Assembly: GCA_035610835.1 (NCBI GenBank)
Contig: CM069445.1
Span: 82,905,786 to 82,969,785, forward strand
Length of the DNA: 64,000 nucleotides
Source: Ophiura sarsii
Lineage: Eukaryota; Echinodermata; Ophiuroidea; Amphilepidida; Ophiuridae
Reading direction: 5' to 3'
The notes below the pieces were generated by a model, which saw only the letters and a program-made list of their open reading frames with translations, made no database searches and had not been told where the DNA came from. This document shows positions 11,044 to 24,410 of this stretch, piece after piece. Every line of letters starts with the position of its first letter. The stretch's first letter is position 1. The translations under genes were made by a program, and so were the position numbers.

Positions 11044-13765
11044 TAAGCATTCCATAAATCTTTTTAAAAGAAATCTAAAGCGCTGTATTGTAAGTATCTT
11101 TATAACGAGTCTCCTGTTTGACTGCCGCCGATGGCAATGATTATCTATTATATGATACACAGTGCTATCTTCACATGAATGTTTCACAAACCTATCTGAG
11201 TATTGGATAATATTTGTAATACATGCATTGCATGCAATACTGCAAGAATGCCAACACACCGAATGTTTTTATGCCTGCCGCTTCGAAGAGTTAACCAAAG
11301 TAGAACATCCTACATGTACGTGCCCATCCAACTTTAGTTCAACGTTTACTAGGCTTACATTATATCGTAGGCCTCTTCACATGGTATTTTTAATTAAACC
11401 AAGGCTGAATGTTACTACCATTCCAATCTGTGTAATGTAATACAACTTAATTTCGCTAATTTCAATCAGTTCCAAATTGGCGAGAAATATTCGGTTTTTA
11501 TCTCTCCGCGCGCAAAAGTAATCCAAGCTGTCGCGCGTAATTTTGGCCATACGCACACGATTTTGCACGCCTTTGATGCACAGTGCGCTTGTTGCGTTCA
11601 TGACTGCCTATACCCTTCTACACTGTTGTAATTTGGAACTAATCAAACTATAGGAAATCCAATTCGCTAAATGAAATTGCCATCAATTATATTATTTAGG
11701 AAGATGATACAAATTAGTGTAATTTTATTGCCGCATAAAGTTGACTAAATGCTAATTCGCTAAATAAAGTTGCCGTGAAATAAAGTTGCTTTACAGTATC
11801 AGAATATCTACTGTTGAAAAACATGAGGGTACAAAACCAATCAATGACCAAAATTTATGCTAAAGCAGAAGTGTTTTTAGGCAGTAAATTTCAAACACTT
11901 ATAAAATGTTCAAGGGTGAAAATCAAAAGAGAAGGGTACTTCCCACTTTGTATAGGGAGAGAGAAAAACACTGATCTAGTTACCAAATAGTTCAATATAC
12001 CTATGACAATTGTTATTAACTGACACGACCCATAAAATGAATACAAATAAATAATAATGAAAAGACTACTCATAAAAAATCATAATTCATATAATCAAGG
12101 GCTATAAAACACGATTGACTTATTTCCTTTCACATAAAAGAAAAGGTTCTTTAACTGTTTTTCTTTTCCGGTATTAAAAGGAAGCTAGCTGAGCGCCCAC
12201 AAAACAACGAGAATTAGAACCTCATATTGAATAGTCCCAGCCTTGACCTCAAACCAAATAATATTGAGACCGGGCGGGACAAACCAACACAATTCAATTT
12301 AGTATGGTAGTGTACAGTCTGTATGGTCTCCGTGCAAATTAACACACTATAGGTACAACAGTCGCACCTCGACCTAGGCTGGTCTGGCTTAAAAGCCGCC
12401 TTTATTTCAGTATTTTCTACAAAACTGCGCCCTGGTAGACAAAAACACGAGAATCTATCGTCACTGTGCACCGTTCTTGTAATGTAATGCATTGGCAAAA
12501 CCACATGTCTGAAGCAGAAGATTCTCAAAGATTACAAGAAATCAAAGCAGCAATGGAATGGGCTCGTAATTACGTCTGATATTAGTCAAGTGTAAAGAAT
12601 TTGAACTCGCAAGTCAGCTAGTAAGCTAGCTCCTGAGTAAAATAATCCCACATGATGCTTATAATTTAACAACAAACAAATACTGTTATCACAGTTTTTC
12701 TTCAGTTATACTGTATGTGTTATTACACTAAAGGTGGACATTTTCATGAGCCCCATAATCAACAGATTTAAAAATAAAAATAACAAATTCACATGGAGTT
12801 TGTAAGTACATGGACAATTTTATTGTATGCAAAAATAATCACTTTTTACACCAGATGCTTGCTACAAGCTTAATACAAATTAGACCTTTTGTTTTTGTAC
12901 ATTTGTTTATTGTATTTCTTTGTGTTTTATGTATAAGGCACTGTTGATTTGAGGAGATTTGAGCAGACCCACTTTTAGCATATCACTTCACTCTTCACCA
13001 TGCCAACAGAGAGCGGCCGATCATGTCTTTGTTTTTGGATAAATCCTAAGGACTGTTTTCAGTCAGCAAAAACGCCAGTCCATCAAAACAAACATGCGGG
13101 CTAACCAATCCCTACAGCCGATGACGATATAATCTTCTCACACGACTCCCAAAGAAGCCACAGAGACCCCAGCTCGCAACCCTACAAATAAATAAATGCA
13201 TGGCGTAGTCAGCATACATGTGAAACTCAATCTTGCCTGGCCTGTTGCAACCATAGCAAGCCATAACCAGCTGTGACAATAGCTATCTACTCATCACCTT
13301 GTGCATATTGAAGTGTACAAGCTTGCCGAGGCTCCACCTACAACCATAGCTGCCGGTTGTTTTATTCTTGGTATGAGCCTAGGCCAGGTGAGAATACTGG
13401 AAAGAATGTCATAAAGGGCAGCTATTAATTCACCTATCAGAATTATGTACCATGTATGATACTGATGCACCTTAGAGAGAGTTGAGACACTTCTGGTGAA
13501 GACCTACACTACCTGGCCAGATGTATTGTACATTTACTGAGATGCCTTAGTAGTTCCTTCTGCCAAGTGTGGGATGGGAGAGCAAAGGTGTTAACATATG
13601 AAAAGGCCAACATTTGGTTGATTCTATTTCATAATGATTGTGTAAAGCATCACATAAGACTGAGAAAATCAGACAAGTTTATTTTTGTATACTGTGATTT
13701 TATGACAAAAATAATAAAGAGGGCGCTTCGCTTCTCCCCACATATAAATTTGGAAAGCTAACATA
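11044..13765. other. Unassigned stretch
   Basis: Short A/T-rich repeats (such as the GCTAAAT/AAAGTTGC motifs near 11.6-11.8 kb, ending GCTTTACAGTA) suggest decayed MITEs. The 104-codon minus-strand frame at 12214-12528 shows no domain and is not called. Confidence 0.4.
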
Positions 13766-14257
13766 CAGGGTGGTTCAATAAAACTTTGACAGTTTTTTTA
13801 AGCCATTTTTTTGGAAATTCTGTAGATTTTAAAAAAAAATCATCCAATATTTATAAACTATATGATCTTGACCATCTATGCTGAAAATATCGTTACAAAT
13901 AACCTTACGGTTGCAAAATAACAGCTATTTGAACAAAGTCTGTCCCATTTCACTCTATCCACAGGTACTGATTTCGCGACGTTACAACCAGTGTGGTTCA
14001 ATAAAACGTGCATGCAATTCATCATTCAGTATTCAATGTAACGTTGCGAAATCAGTACCCGTGGACAAAGTGAAATGGGACAGACTTTGTTCAAATAGCT
14101 GTTATTTTGCAACCGTAAGGTTATTTGTAACAATATTTTCAGCATAGATGGTCGAGATCATATAGTTGATGAATATTGAAAAATATTTTTTTTAAATCTG
14201 CAGAATTTAAAACAAAATGGCTTCAAAAAACTATCAACGTTTTATTGAACCACCCTG
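13766..14257. mobile_element. TA-flanked 492-bp palindromic foldback element
   Basis: The termini CAGGGTGGTTCAATAAAAC and its inverted partner lie directly between TA dinucleotides (13764-13765 and 14258-14259), the target duplication of Tc1/mariner elements. The two halves are inverted copies of each other over nearly their whole length, with a short centre near 13990-14040 that itself contains a TGGTTCAATAAAACGTG segment resembling the terminus. There is no transposase. The structure could have arisen by head-to-head fusion of two element ends. Confidence 0.8.
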
Positions 14258-14830
14258 TACTTTTTCTAAATATCTTGATTGGGGTGCTGGAGGTTTACGT
14301 AGATCGATGCTAAATTCTCCATAGACGCATGCACAAATGAAGTAGTGTGTGCCATGCCCATTCCAATTGGATTTGCTGCAAGTCTGGTCAGGGGTCTTGG
14401 TGCTAGATGTCACATGAAATGATATCATTGGTATGGAATGGTCATCCTTTTGTTGTTTAGTTTGACCCATTACACCATTTAATTACGTTTTTATTTCCCT
14501 CCCCTCCCTTACCATCCAATCTCTCGCTGAGATAGTAAGTAGCCTAGATTTACCATTTTACAACAACTGCTTGTCAAGATCATCGTTAGGTAGGTGCACT
14601 AATTAGTACAATTGTGTCAACTCCAACTGCTTCTAACGATCTCTTGCTAATCAGTCGGGAGGCTTACGACATGGCTGGGAGACCTCATTTTTTGCCAGTT
14701 TAAAAAAGGTCTGCACGCATGCAGTCAGTCAGTTATTCAGACACGCATGCCAATGTTATATGGAGCTATGCATTATTAAATACAATATTGGTGAAAGTTG
14801 GTTTGTTCCAGTGTTTTCAAACCTACGATT

Positions 14831-14884
14831 TAGTAGCCCAATCTAGCTATTACACTTTAAAAAGTGTTAGTATATTGGGCTACT
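14831..14884. repeat. 54-bp hairpin
   Basis: TAGTAGCCCAAT (14831-14842) and its exact inverse (14873-14884) flank a second inner stem, ACACTTT/AAAGTGT. No gene context is visible. Confidence 0.5.
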
Positions 14885-16420
14885 ATGAGATGGTTTGCCC
14901 ACTGAAACTAATACATCACTCAGCTGAACACTTTTCTACTTTTCATTAGACATTGGGCTAAACTTTCGAACGTCTATTAATATTTTCACCACAATTTGGG
15001 CTCTTTGGGCTGTTATCTCTTAGCAACACTGTGCAGTTCCTGAACTGTAAATAGGCCTTGAGTGGGGCGATCCCGCTGCGTATTGGCTTTAGTAGCTGTG
15101 AAATCCTGCAGAGCCTACTGCTGGGCCTGGAATGGCCACGCAGGGTTACTCAGCCAGGGTTGACCTCTGGTGTCATGTGACCCGACACCAATTACGCACA
15201 CAAACCGTCAAAGTTAGAACAGTCCCGAGCTATATGTACGAAAATGTCACCGCTGCCGTCGCCTCACAAAAGTCAAGCGTGCATTTGACGTCTTATGCCA
15301 TGTTTAACACTCACAGACGCGGAACTTTGACAGGGGAAAGTTCATCCACTCGCTGCTCATATCATTTATAAATAGTATATGGTACAGTGCTGCAGGGAAA
15401 ATAGTCCGTATGAAACATAAGTGTCAACATGAACAAAACATTTCTCTCACCAATCATGATGATAGATAATAAATGCGACTAAACAGAAAATTGTTTCAAA
15501 GAGGTACGAAAAGAGTCCACTTCTGCCCTTAATGTCCATTTCAACTATTTACATCAAAATGTTGTCTTGGGTTGGTCTGTATTGGTCTGGACCAAAACTT
15601 TTCAGTTTCAAGTTCAAAGTCCACTCACTCCCTCTGATCTGCAGTTCCCTGCTTCGATCATGTTCATAATGCACATACCTGGGCATGTGTAACATCTGTT
15701 CTGACATTACAGAGTGTTGACAAATTACAAGAGTTGAACTGATCCACAAACCTGCTCCATCCATTGAGCTACAGCCAGTATCATGGTATGGGACACTGAT
15801 ATGATAAGAAAGTGCATGTCTGGACAGTGTTCAAGACAAGCACGCATCATAAACAGTAAAAGGTACGCATATTATTAACCAGACCTCACTACGCCACCAC
15901 ATGTAGCACCTAACAGGAATATCTGTTTTATAGTCTTTTGGCTAGAGCAAAGATGGTACTGTGTTTCTTCAGAGTCAATGGGTTATTCTCCATGATTGTA
16001 ACATGCATGTCGGCAATAAAAGGATTCCATTGAAATAAAGATAGCAAACAAAATAGTAAGCCTATCACTTCAAAACATTTAAACACTGTGATTCTGTATC
16101 AGAAACACTGTACATATAATTCAAAATGTGTGCCAAAATGTTGGTTCTTGGCTAACGAAACGTTCTTGGAGTTCATGGGCTCAGTTTCATGTCTGTGATT
16201 ATTAAAATACTACACTTCATTTCTTTCAGGACAATTTTGGAAAGTCCATATTTTTGCTTATCTAACTTGTGAAAGCATTTTTTGTCAGTCACAAACACAA
16301 ACAGGCTATCAAATGAATAGACCTTCGCCAAAAGGAGTATCTCAAGCATGACCAGTTTTAAATTACTTTCCATTAGGATTTGAAATTAAGAGTGACAACT
16401 CTAAAGAAATTTATAATTAC
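14885..16420. other. Unassigned stretch
   Basis: No convincing exon. A somewhat GC-richer patch at 15.06-15.33 kb carries an E-box (GTCATGTGAC) and a CRE-like TGACGTC, which may be regulatory, but no transcript start can be argued. Confidence 0.35.
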
Positions 16421-16510
16421 CAGCACCTCGAAACATGAATGATTGCTCGTCACGGTCTATTCCACGTTTTGATGTGTGTACAATTTTTGGACATGCATGA
16501 CGGATCGCCT
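16421..16510 (-). CDS. Candidate internal exon, unknown conserved-looking protein
   Basis: On the minus strand a 90-nt segment lies between a good acceptor (pyrimidine-rich, ending TACTCTAG, 16511 onward) and a donor (G/GTAATT, 16415-16420). Only one of the three frames is open. It encodes AIRHACPKIVHTSKRGIDRD followed by EQSFMFRGA, a composition typical of a folded cytosolic protein. Length is a multiple of three. I cannot place the family. It shares its strand with the LRR gene upstream, but nothing ties the two together. Flanking exons were not found by eye. Confidence 0.4.
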
Positions 16511-16867
16511 CTAGAGTAGGCAAAGTTAAAGCATGGTAGATCCTGCGAACAAAAGATGTGCTTTTCCGCTGCCATTCAACCGTTCTCTCGCTACAAATTA
16601 GTTTTCACTGTTCTACTGCATTTGTACGTCAGTCGGTCTAAAAGGCATAACATTGAATGCATCTGATTTGATCTAACATAACATACATAGGCCGACCTAA
16701 ATTTGCGGTTTCAATAACATCAAACTCTATAGTCATTTCAATACAGATACCTTGATCAGGAATCATGTGTTATTCACTAAGAATTGATTTGTGTTTGTTG
16801 AGAAGTTTGTTATCTGAACGCCAAAGTAATCGATGCCTCATGCTTCTGATTTCAACATTTGGTCTGA

Positions 16868-17134
16868 AGGCGAGGGGAAAAAACAAACCTGTTTTACGGG
16901 CCCGACCGACCCACTTTTTGCGTTGATTTTTGTTTTAGAGTTTAAAGAATTTTTTTTTCTCAAATCATGTAAAATCAGCCGTTTTTTGGCTGAAAAATCT
17001 GTTGACATTTGTGTTCACAAAATTTTTAAAACAATTCCTGAATTTTGCAGATTTTAGGTGGTTTTTTTTAAAAACCCGACACTACTTGACAGCTCCATCC
17101 GCCCGTAAAACAGGGTGGTGTGTTTTTTTGCCTA
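16868..17134. mobile_element. MITE, CGACCGACCC family, copy 1
   Basis: The left end reads GGCGAGGGGAAAAAACAAAC then CCTGTTTTACGGGCCCGACC. The right end is an imperfect inverse (GCCCGTAAAACAGGG ... TTTTTTTGCC). Inverted repeats are about 40 bp and the interior is T-rich and non-coding. Related copies lie at 25942-26207 and 46603-46847. Confidence 0.65.
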
Positions 17135-19921
17135 ACCCCAAATCATACATTCATATTGTAAATGGTGTAAACTGAACAGAATAGGCTACCTGTGCTTCTG
17201 ATTTTGACTTTGGGTCTCAGAACATATCATAAATAACAGAAATAATACATAATGATATAAACCCAGGAATACTATCAAAACTGCAAAATCGGTGTCAAAA
17301 TTGGATTTTCAAAGTAAAACTTTAAACCCGCATGTGTGTCGTCTTGCCTACGCAGCCATCCGCAATGCCACTTTTCAAAAACAAGACAAAACTTGTCCAT
17401 TTTATTGTTCTTTTTGTAAGTGTTGAACATTGTGTTTTATCAGCATCCCCAGTACCTGTAGATCTTTCATCGTATCGCTTTAAAGTATAATTTCACCTGT
17501 TTTCATCTAAATAAAGACACAAACACACGGTAAACATATCCTGACTGAAAATCTGTTAGCAATACCATATGTCACATTATTATTTCAGTCATCTGTGGAA
17601 TAAATATATACATTTCATCTGCAAATTGAAACTCGGGTCTTGTGTACAATGGGTGAGAAATGGAAAATTCAAGTCTTAAACTGAATTATGGTAATGTAAC
17701 CTGTTTGCCATATTGCAAGAATAAAATTCTGACAAAATTCAAGTTAAGGCTTATGCCTTTATTTTATGTACATATAAACACACCACACCAAATCAATAGA
17801 GCACTGTATGATCATGTAGGCCTGAATGGGATAAATTATCTGGTGTATATTTTCCTTATCGTTTTGGTTTGGAAGAGGATGGCCAGTGCTAAAATGTATT
17901 CTTTCATCACTCTCTTCCTCTATTTCATGAAGTACTGGGACTCACTCATGCATGATCTTATTGAGTCATTGAGAGAATCACATTCATTTCAGCGACCACC
18001 GAAGAGTTATACTTTTGACAAATCTTCTTCCTGATGCTTGACAATGATTGGTCATGAATCCATTCAGAATTTGTGAGAAACTAATTTTCTCATCGATTTC
18101 TCAAACAGGATATCTTCATCCATCACTCTGCATCCTTGAGCATGAACCACAGATCATGCAAGCTCACACGACAAGGGTCAGTTTCCTTGGAATCCAATAG
18201 TACAATAATTCTATTATATATAGCAACTAAGTACACAAGTATGAGCCTCTTGTTTCAATTAGGCAGGTGTCACAAGGGACTGTGGACTTTCCGGAATTCA
18301 GCTTACCAATTGATCTAAACTTGGCTTTCTTCAATCATTTTCAAGTCTACTGGGACCTCAACTGATGTCACCATGGTGCCTTCGATGACACTATGATGAC
18401 ACTTTGGAAATCTCCTGGTGTCATCAAACACCGGCAACACCATCTTGATTGACACGTGGGAGGGGAAGTTTCACAAATTTGGACAAATATGACTGGTTTT
18501 GTTATTGGCAAGTTTTCCCGGTGGAATACGAAGATCATCCTGTGATCGAAACAGTTGCGCTTAATATAGAAGACTTCGCAGTGACAGAGAACAAGGTGTT
18601 GAAGTACAAGTCAATGGCATCCAAACAGTCCTTTCCTCTCTTTCTCTTAAAGATTGGATGGTACGGAAACATTTGTCATAATATTGTTAAGTCAGCTAGC
18701 ATATTACACAAGGTCACGCCTAATCTTTACCAAAATATCTACGAAGTGTAGCAAAATTATAATTGTTTGGTCCCTTGCGCGATGATATTTCTCATGAAGA
18801 TGATACAGGGTACAGGAAAAGAGTCACGATTGAACAAGTACATAGCTTGGAAAACCATCTCCACCTTTCATTGGTTTTGGGGGTTTGTGCAGTCACATGA
18901 TCATTCCAAAAGATGGTCATGTGACAGCAGGAAATTACCTATATAATTGTTTGTTGTTAGTTTGTTGTTCTGGTTATTTCTTCTACTTCTTTTTCTTTTT
19001 ACTGATAGCACATTTAGGTATTTACAACTTTACATGTAACTTGTCATATTGACTGATCAGTCTTCGTATGATAAAGCTACAAGGCGACAAAAGTAGGCGG
19101 GATTGGGTATTAGAGTTAAGCCCTCCTTGGCAGGAAATCACATTTTTGAGTACCAGTACAGGGTACCAGCCATTATGGTCATGCTACTTTCCCCCTTTTC
19201 TTCCCCCACATCTGTATGCTCATTGAACCTGCGCCACAAATATGATCTTGGCTACTTATTTCAATTTGTCAAAACCATTGTATGATCATTCAAATAGTTT
19301 ATGAGCAGCAATAAAATGTCTTGAACTGTAAAGAGAGAATTGTCTGGCATATTTTCAAGTTATATCAATGTCAGGAAATGTTAATACTAGTACTGTAGTT
19401 GATAATACTTCAGTTATTATTTGCCCTCCAAGAATATCTGATATAATTTCTGTGAATCTGTGATATTACCGTACATGAGTGGAAACCACAGATGGTCTGT
19501 GGGAGTTTCTCTATATTCTTCATTCTAGCGATTATCTCATAAGGTATCACTGTCAATTGAGAATGCATTTAGCCTACATTCTCTCTCCAGGCAAATGGAA
19601 ATCAGTTCATTCCACGAGCTTTCAATGGATCTTTTAGGAGGTACAACTTCTTGAGATAGTTATTCCCTCCATTCTCAGTAAACATGCAGTTCTTCCTTTG
19701 ATTTACACACACACTTTTGGCACAGCTAACATCAAAACTAAGTAAGGAATCTCAGGAATTAGATCTTCACATCAAGATTCTTAGCATGTTTGGCCCTATC
19801 ATTTTATGCTCAATTTATTTGTGACTAATACGAGCTGCTCATACAATAAACCGCCGCTGATTATGACTTCCTGACTGAAAATGACCTCTACATGTAACAC
19901 ATCATCTTTATACATGTATAT
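17135..19921. other. Unassigned AT-rich stretch
   Basis: Open frames of 124 codons (17660-18034) and 100 codons (18449-18751) lack domains, splice context and codon bias that I can recognise, and are not called as genes. No repeats of note. Confidence 0.35.
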
Positions 19922-20065
19922 CATTATATCGATAGGGCTTACAAATAACTAGCGTGCAACAGTTCAAATGAATGTAGGCTTTCATATAAGGACCATTATA
20001 TCGATAGGGCTTACAAATAACTAGCGTGCAACAGTTCAAATGAATGTAGGCTTTCATATAAGGAC
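19922..20065 (+). repeat. Two 72-bp tandem copies
   Basis: A 72-bp unit starting CATTATATCGATAGGGCTTA is present twice head-to-tail (19922-19993, 19994-20065) with almost no differences, which implies a recent duplication or replication slippage. Confidence 0.8.
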
Positions 20066-23000
20066 ATGATCAGTTATAGATTTGTTTCAACTTCTAGATT
20101 GATTTCAACTGTCAAATGTGTTGTCAACAACCTGCATTAGGTCTGTCTTCACAAAGTTACACCTTGATTATTAAATGAATATATATTGACAGATAATTAA
20201 TTTTCTCAACTTCAGTACTGCTTTTAAGTGTCACACCATCATCAAATAAGATCAATTTCAGTCAAATAATTACTTAGATTTCAGCAAAAAAACAAACAGA
20301 CAATTAATTTTCTGAACTTCAGCACCACACACTAGTGTCGCACATGTCACCAAATGTGATCAATTTGGTTCAAAAATGCGTAGATTCAATTTCAGCCAAA
20401 ACACAAGAAAAGACTTAATTAAATCAAGAATGTTTGCAATTCAAATTATCCGCACCACTGAACCACCTTTTTTTTAACAAATAAAATATATTTTTTGTGT
20501 GACAAAGCATTTGTATTATGTATGCTATGTGTACGTAACTAAACTTGGCCCATTCCCATATTGAGCCAACTGAATCCATTTGATCAATTACTAAACTCGG
20601 TCCATTCCCATATTGAACCAACTCAATCCATTATCAGACACCTCTCATTCAATTGGTACCCCTGAAATACACACTGTTGTTGTTATTACTGGGATCCAGG
20701 GGTACCATTAAAGCTCAAACGTTGGGGGGGGGGGGGGGGGGGGGGGGGGGCTTTTTGCCATGCTGTGACCGTATGCTACAGGTCCAAAAGATGAGGGTCT
20801 GATTTCACCCCAGAGCTTTCAATAAGTCTGAATATGATGCGTGGACATTCATTTGAAGGGGCCATTCACCCCAATCGGGGGTTAATGCTACTCCTGCAGT
20901 TAGAATCGGAATCCAACATGGAATATCTTCATTGATGAAAAACGTCCGATCACAAATTGGTTAATTTCTGGACACTCCGTAATCGCCTGTGCAGGTGTGA
21001 TCAACTAACAAGTCAATGATACTAACATCCGATAACCTAAGTTTGCACACTCTACACCTGAATCAATAACAACAAAGGGGATCCATACAAAAAGATACAA
21101 ATTATTATCATGTTTTAGGCCACAAATAAAAAGTTAAAAGTTTCTCGTCATCTTATGTTTTCTTTTCAATGGATACTTTTCCCTCTATTTTGGAGCATAC
21201 ATACATTTACTTAACTTCAAATTGACTTGAAATAAAATCTTTAATTTCTAATTACATACATTTTAAACATTGCAAACTTGGAAGATGAACTGTTGTGCAT
21301 CTTTCTCTCCACACATGAAGTAGAGAAACTATTTTTATTTCTATTTTGGCCCATATCTTGCCACCGGAAAACACGAACAATACAAAGATGTCATTCCTTA
21401 TCTCTTTTATTTTAAATATGGACTTCAAACTTTGCATGTCCATCCTTGTATACAAGCTACACAGAGTTTTCATGGGAACATTGTCCACCCTGTCCCTGAC
21501 TGTTGCAAAGTCGATACGCAAACATCATTAATTAAGTTCAGAACTATTATAGACCTGTCTTTTTATTCCTTTGATTTATCGAACACTTGTTGCTTATCTG
21601 TGTTTATATGACAAACATAATTTGCAACAACATAACAAATTAAAAGTCACATTGTTCCTCATTCATTGAAATTAATGATGTTGTGTATTTCTTTATATGG
21701 TCTAATTACTCTAATACAAGGTAATTAATATTGCCAAAGTTTTATGCATGCTTTGTCGCTTTGAATTTCACGATCTCTAAATGTACTTGCTTTGAATTTC
21801 ACGATCTCTAATGTACTTTGCAGAAACAATTCTTGTCTGTTCCTGACAATATTATTATGTATTAATTAAAAGGAATTGCATCGTAATTTTAGAACAAAAA
21901 CACTAAGTATATAAAGTAGCCATATGGATGATCTAATTTCAACCAAATGCAATCATCATTTTGACTAGGAAATCAAATCAAACAATCTGATAAGTTCATT
22001 ATACCCCCTACCCCGCCGCCACCTCAAACAAAGGTTTCATATATTATCAAACTATCAAAGAAATATATAAATTGCAAAATCCATTATAAATTGAATACTT
22101 CCAAGTCCATATGCAGGTCCTTATATGACAATCCCCTCGATACGAGATATAAACTCTAAAACTGATCTGTATCGTTATTCAATGACTAATGGATTTAATG
22201 GACTATGCCGACGAGCTCTATTTTGATACGATGCGACAAAAAGCCCTGAAAAGCGGAATTTATACAAATGAAAAGCGGAAACAGCTCAATCCCCGATCAG
22301 ACAATCGTGAAGTTAATACTAATGAAGGGGTTGGGTGTGTGTGTTGCCCCCACTTGTCTCTCTGCAAAGCCTTGACCTGAGTATAAAGGCAACTAACATA
22401 ACCCAATTAAGGGTTGTGTGTCATATGAGGTTGCTTGTAAGATCACATCCAGACCTTCGGCAAGCTGTCTTCAACTCAGTTCAAATTTAGGAAAATAATA
22501 AAGCAAATGCTATGCAATGTACCACCACGTGCCATAACAACGTCAACAAAATAGAGCATTTTGTGATAGTCGGCTTTCAATGTTAAATTCTATATTGCAT
22601 AATTAGTAATATAAAGCAAAGTGAGAAAGATAACTTTCATAACTTGGGCTAAATATTCAATGTTTCTACCTCAAACTTTAGAAGTGGCACGCTACGATAC
22701 TATGATTCACTGTACTTATTTAATACAACATTGAGTCAGTAATTACTAAACACTTGAACCGATAAGTGTAGTTAGTTATATTATATTGTAGCCCTATTAT
22801 GGAATTGTAGCGGTAAAATATTATTTGCTAATAATTCTAGATATTTCAAGTTCAAGCCCACAAGCACTCATCCGGATCCCAGCATTGCTGAAATGCAAAT
22901 TTATATAGAACTTACAACTCAGCGATCAGCGCAGTAGACCCACTTGTTCAAATTAGACAATCTTGACGCCAACAGTCATCTAGAAATCTGTCGTTTCCAA

Positions 23001-23880
23001 CTAGATCCTGTTGTTCTATATACACAAATGTTCACCCTATAACAAACAGAAAATCGTGTACCATCCTACAGAACACACACAAATTATTTGACTCAAAACA
23101 AACACAAAATTAATCACACAACTACTCGGACAATTTAAGCTAAATGCATGAAATAAATTGCTTTCTCGTCGGCCTACTTTTCATTTGTTAACAGCAAAGA
23201 GGGACCCAGACCGGCAACCATGGTAAAAAAAATGGGATTTCTACTTCATAATTGTATTAATAAATTTCTTCATGGATTCAATCTCACATGACCAACGAAC
23301 CAGTAACAAACAGGATTTGATCAGTCAAAACTGATCATTCTACAGCAGTTTGAGTATTGGGAGAATCTAGACTTTGTTCAAGACTTTCAATTCAAGGCGT
23401 GATTTATTATCAGGCTTAGTGGAGGGGGGTAATTGTGAATGATTGTTTTAAAAAGTTGAATATTCACTTTTAAAAAGTTAAATCTTCCAAGTAAAAATGG
23501 TTTGCTAGCCCTTAACTATTAAGCTCTCTTTGTCACATTTATTGCTTCCAACCAATAAAGCAACGTATGAAGACTTGAAGCAAATCTACCCATTTGGCAA
23601 TAATTATCACTTTTTAGCAACTTATCAAGTTGAATGTGCCAGCGATAGCCACAAAGCTATGACTGATTCTCACAATATAACCTGTCATCAGCCAAACAGC
23701 GTTACAACTCTTTGTTTGAGGATAGCTCTCCCTTCAAGTGTAGGAGAACAACTATATGGAGGATATTCCAAGACAACCATTCTTCAGTTTTAGCACAGAT
23801 CTTGGTTTCAGTCACCTCGGTTTCTGACCCTCCCCTGTCCTGATTATTATTTTATTCATTTAGTCTTTCTTTATATCTAA
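20066..23880. other. Unassigned stretch with a 25-bp poly-G run
   Basis: Contains a G run at 20726-20750, a small inexact tandem duplication near 20540-20630 (CCATTCCCATATTGA repeated) and a 31-bp duplication at 21758-21818. No supportable exon was found. Confidence 0.4.
21758..21818 (+). repeat. Two 31-bp tandem copies
   Basis: GCTTTGAATTTCACGATCTC occurs at 21758 and again at 21789, with the rest of the 30-31-bp unit matching except for one base. Confidence 0.7.
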
Positions 23881-24410
23881 TGTGTTATCCCTTCCCATCC
23901 CCAGCCCTGATCTGTGCTATATCCAATAAATACCCTCCCCAGTCCCCAGCCCAGCCCTAATCTGATATGTGTTATCCCTCCCCAGTCCCCAGCCCTGATC
24001 TGTGCTATATCCAACGTGTTATCCCTCCCCAGTCCCCAGCTCTGATCTGTGCTATATCCAATGTGTTATCCCTCCCCAGTCCCCAGCCCTGATCTGTGCT
24101 ATATCTAATGTGTGATCCCTTCCCAGTCCCCAGCCCTGATCTGTGCTATATCTAATGTGTGATCCCTTCCCAGTCCCCAGCCCTGATCTGTGCTATATCC
24201 AATGTGTTATCCCTCCCCAGTCCCCAGCCCTGATCTGTGCTATATCTGATGTGTGATCCCTTCCCAGTCCCCAGCCCTGATCTGTGCTATATCCAACGTG
24301 TTATCCCTCCCCAGTCCCCAACCCTGATCTGTGCTATATCTAATGTGTGATCCCTTCCCAGTCCCCAGCCCTGATCTATGCTATATCCAATGTGTTATCT
24401 TTTCTACTTG
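23881..24410 (+). repeat. 47-bp minisatellite, about 10-11 copies
   Basis: TGTGCTATAT recurs every 47 bp (24001, 24048, 24095, 24142, 24189, 24236, 24283, 24330). The unit is pyrimidine-rich, with CCAGTCCCCAGCCCTGATCT at its core. Two variants alternate: one with CCAATGTGTTATCCCTCCCC and one with CTAATGTGTGATCCCTTCCC. The first units are irregular and the last is degenerate. Confidence 0.85.

Noticed and set aside
12214..12528. 104-codon minus-strand ORF with several cysteines
   Set aside because: Cysteines show no regular spacing and there is no signal peptide or flanking splice site.
17660..18034. 124-codon plus-strand ORF
   Set aside because: No domain, no splice or promoter context, and composition like the surrounding AT-rich DNA.
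18449..18751. 100-codon plus-strand ORF
   Set aside because: No recognisable motif. Within reach of chance in 64 kb read in six frames.
20424..20621. Minus-strand ORF with an internally repeated peptide
   Set aside because: The repetition reflects a small DNA-level tandem duplication in AT-rich sequence. No other sign of coding.
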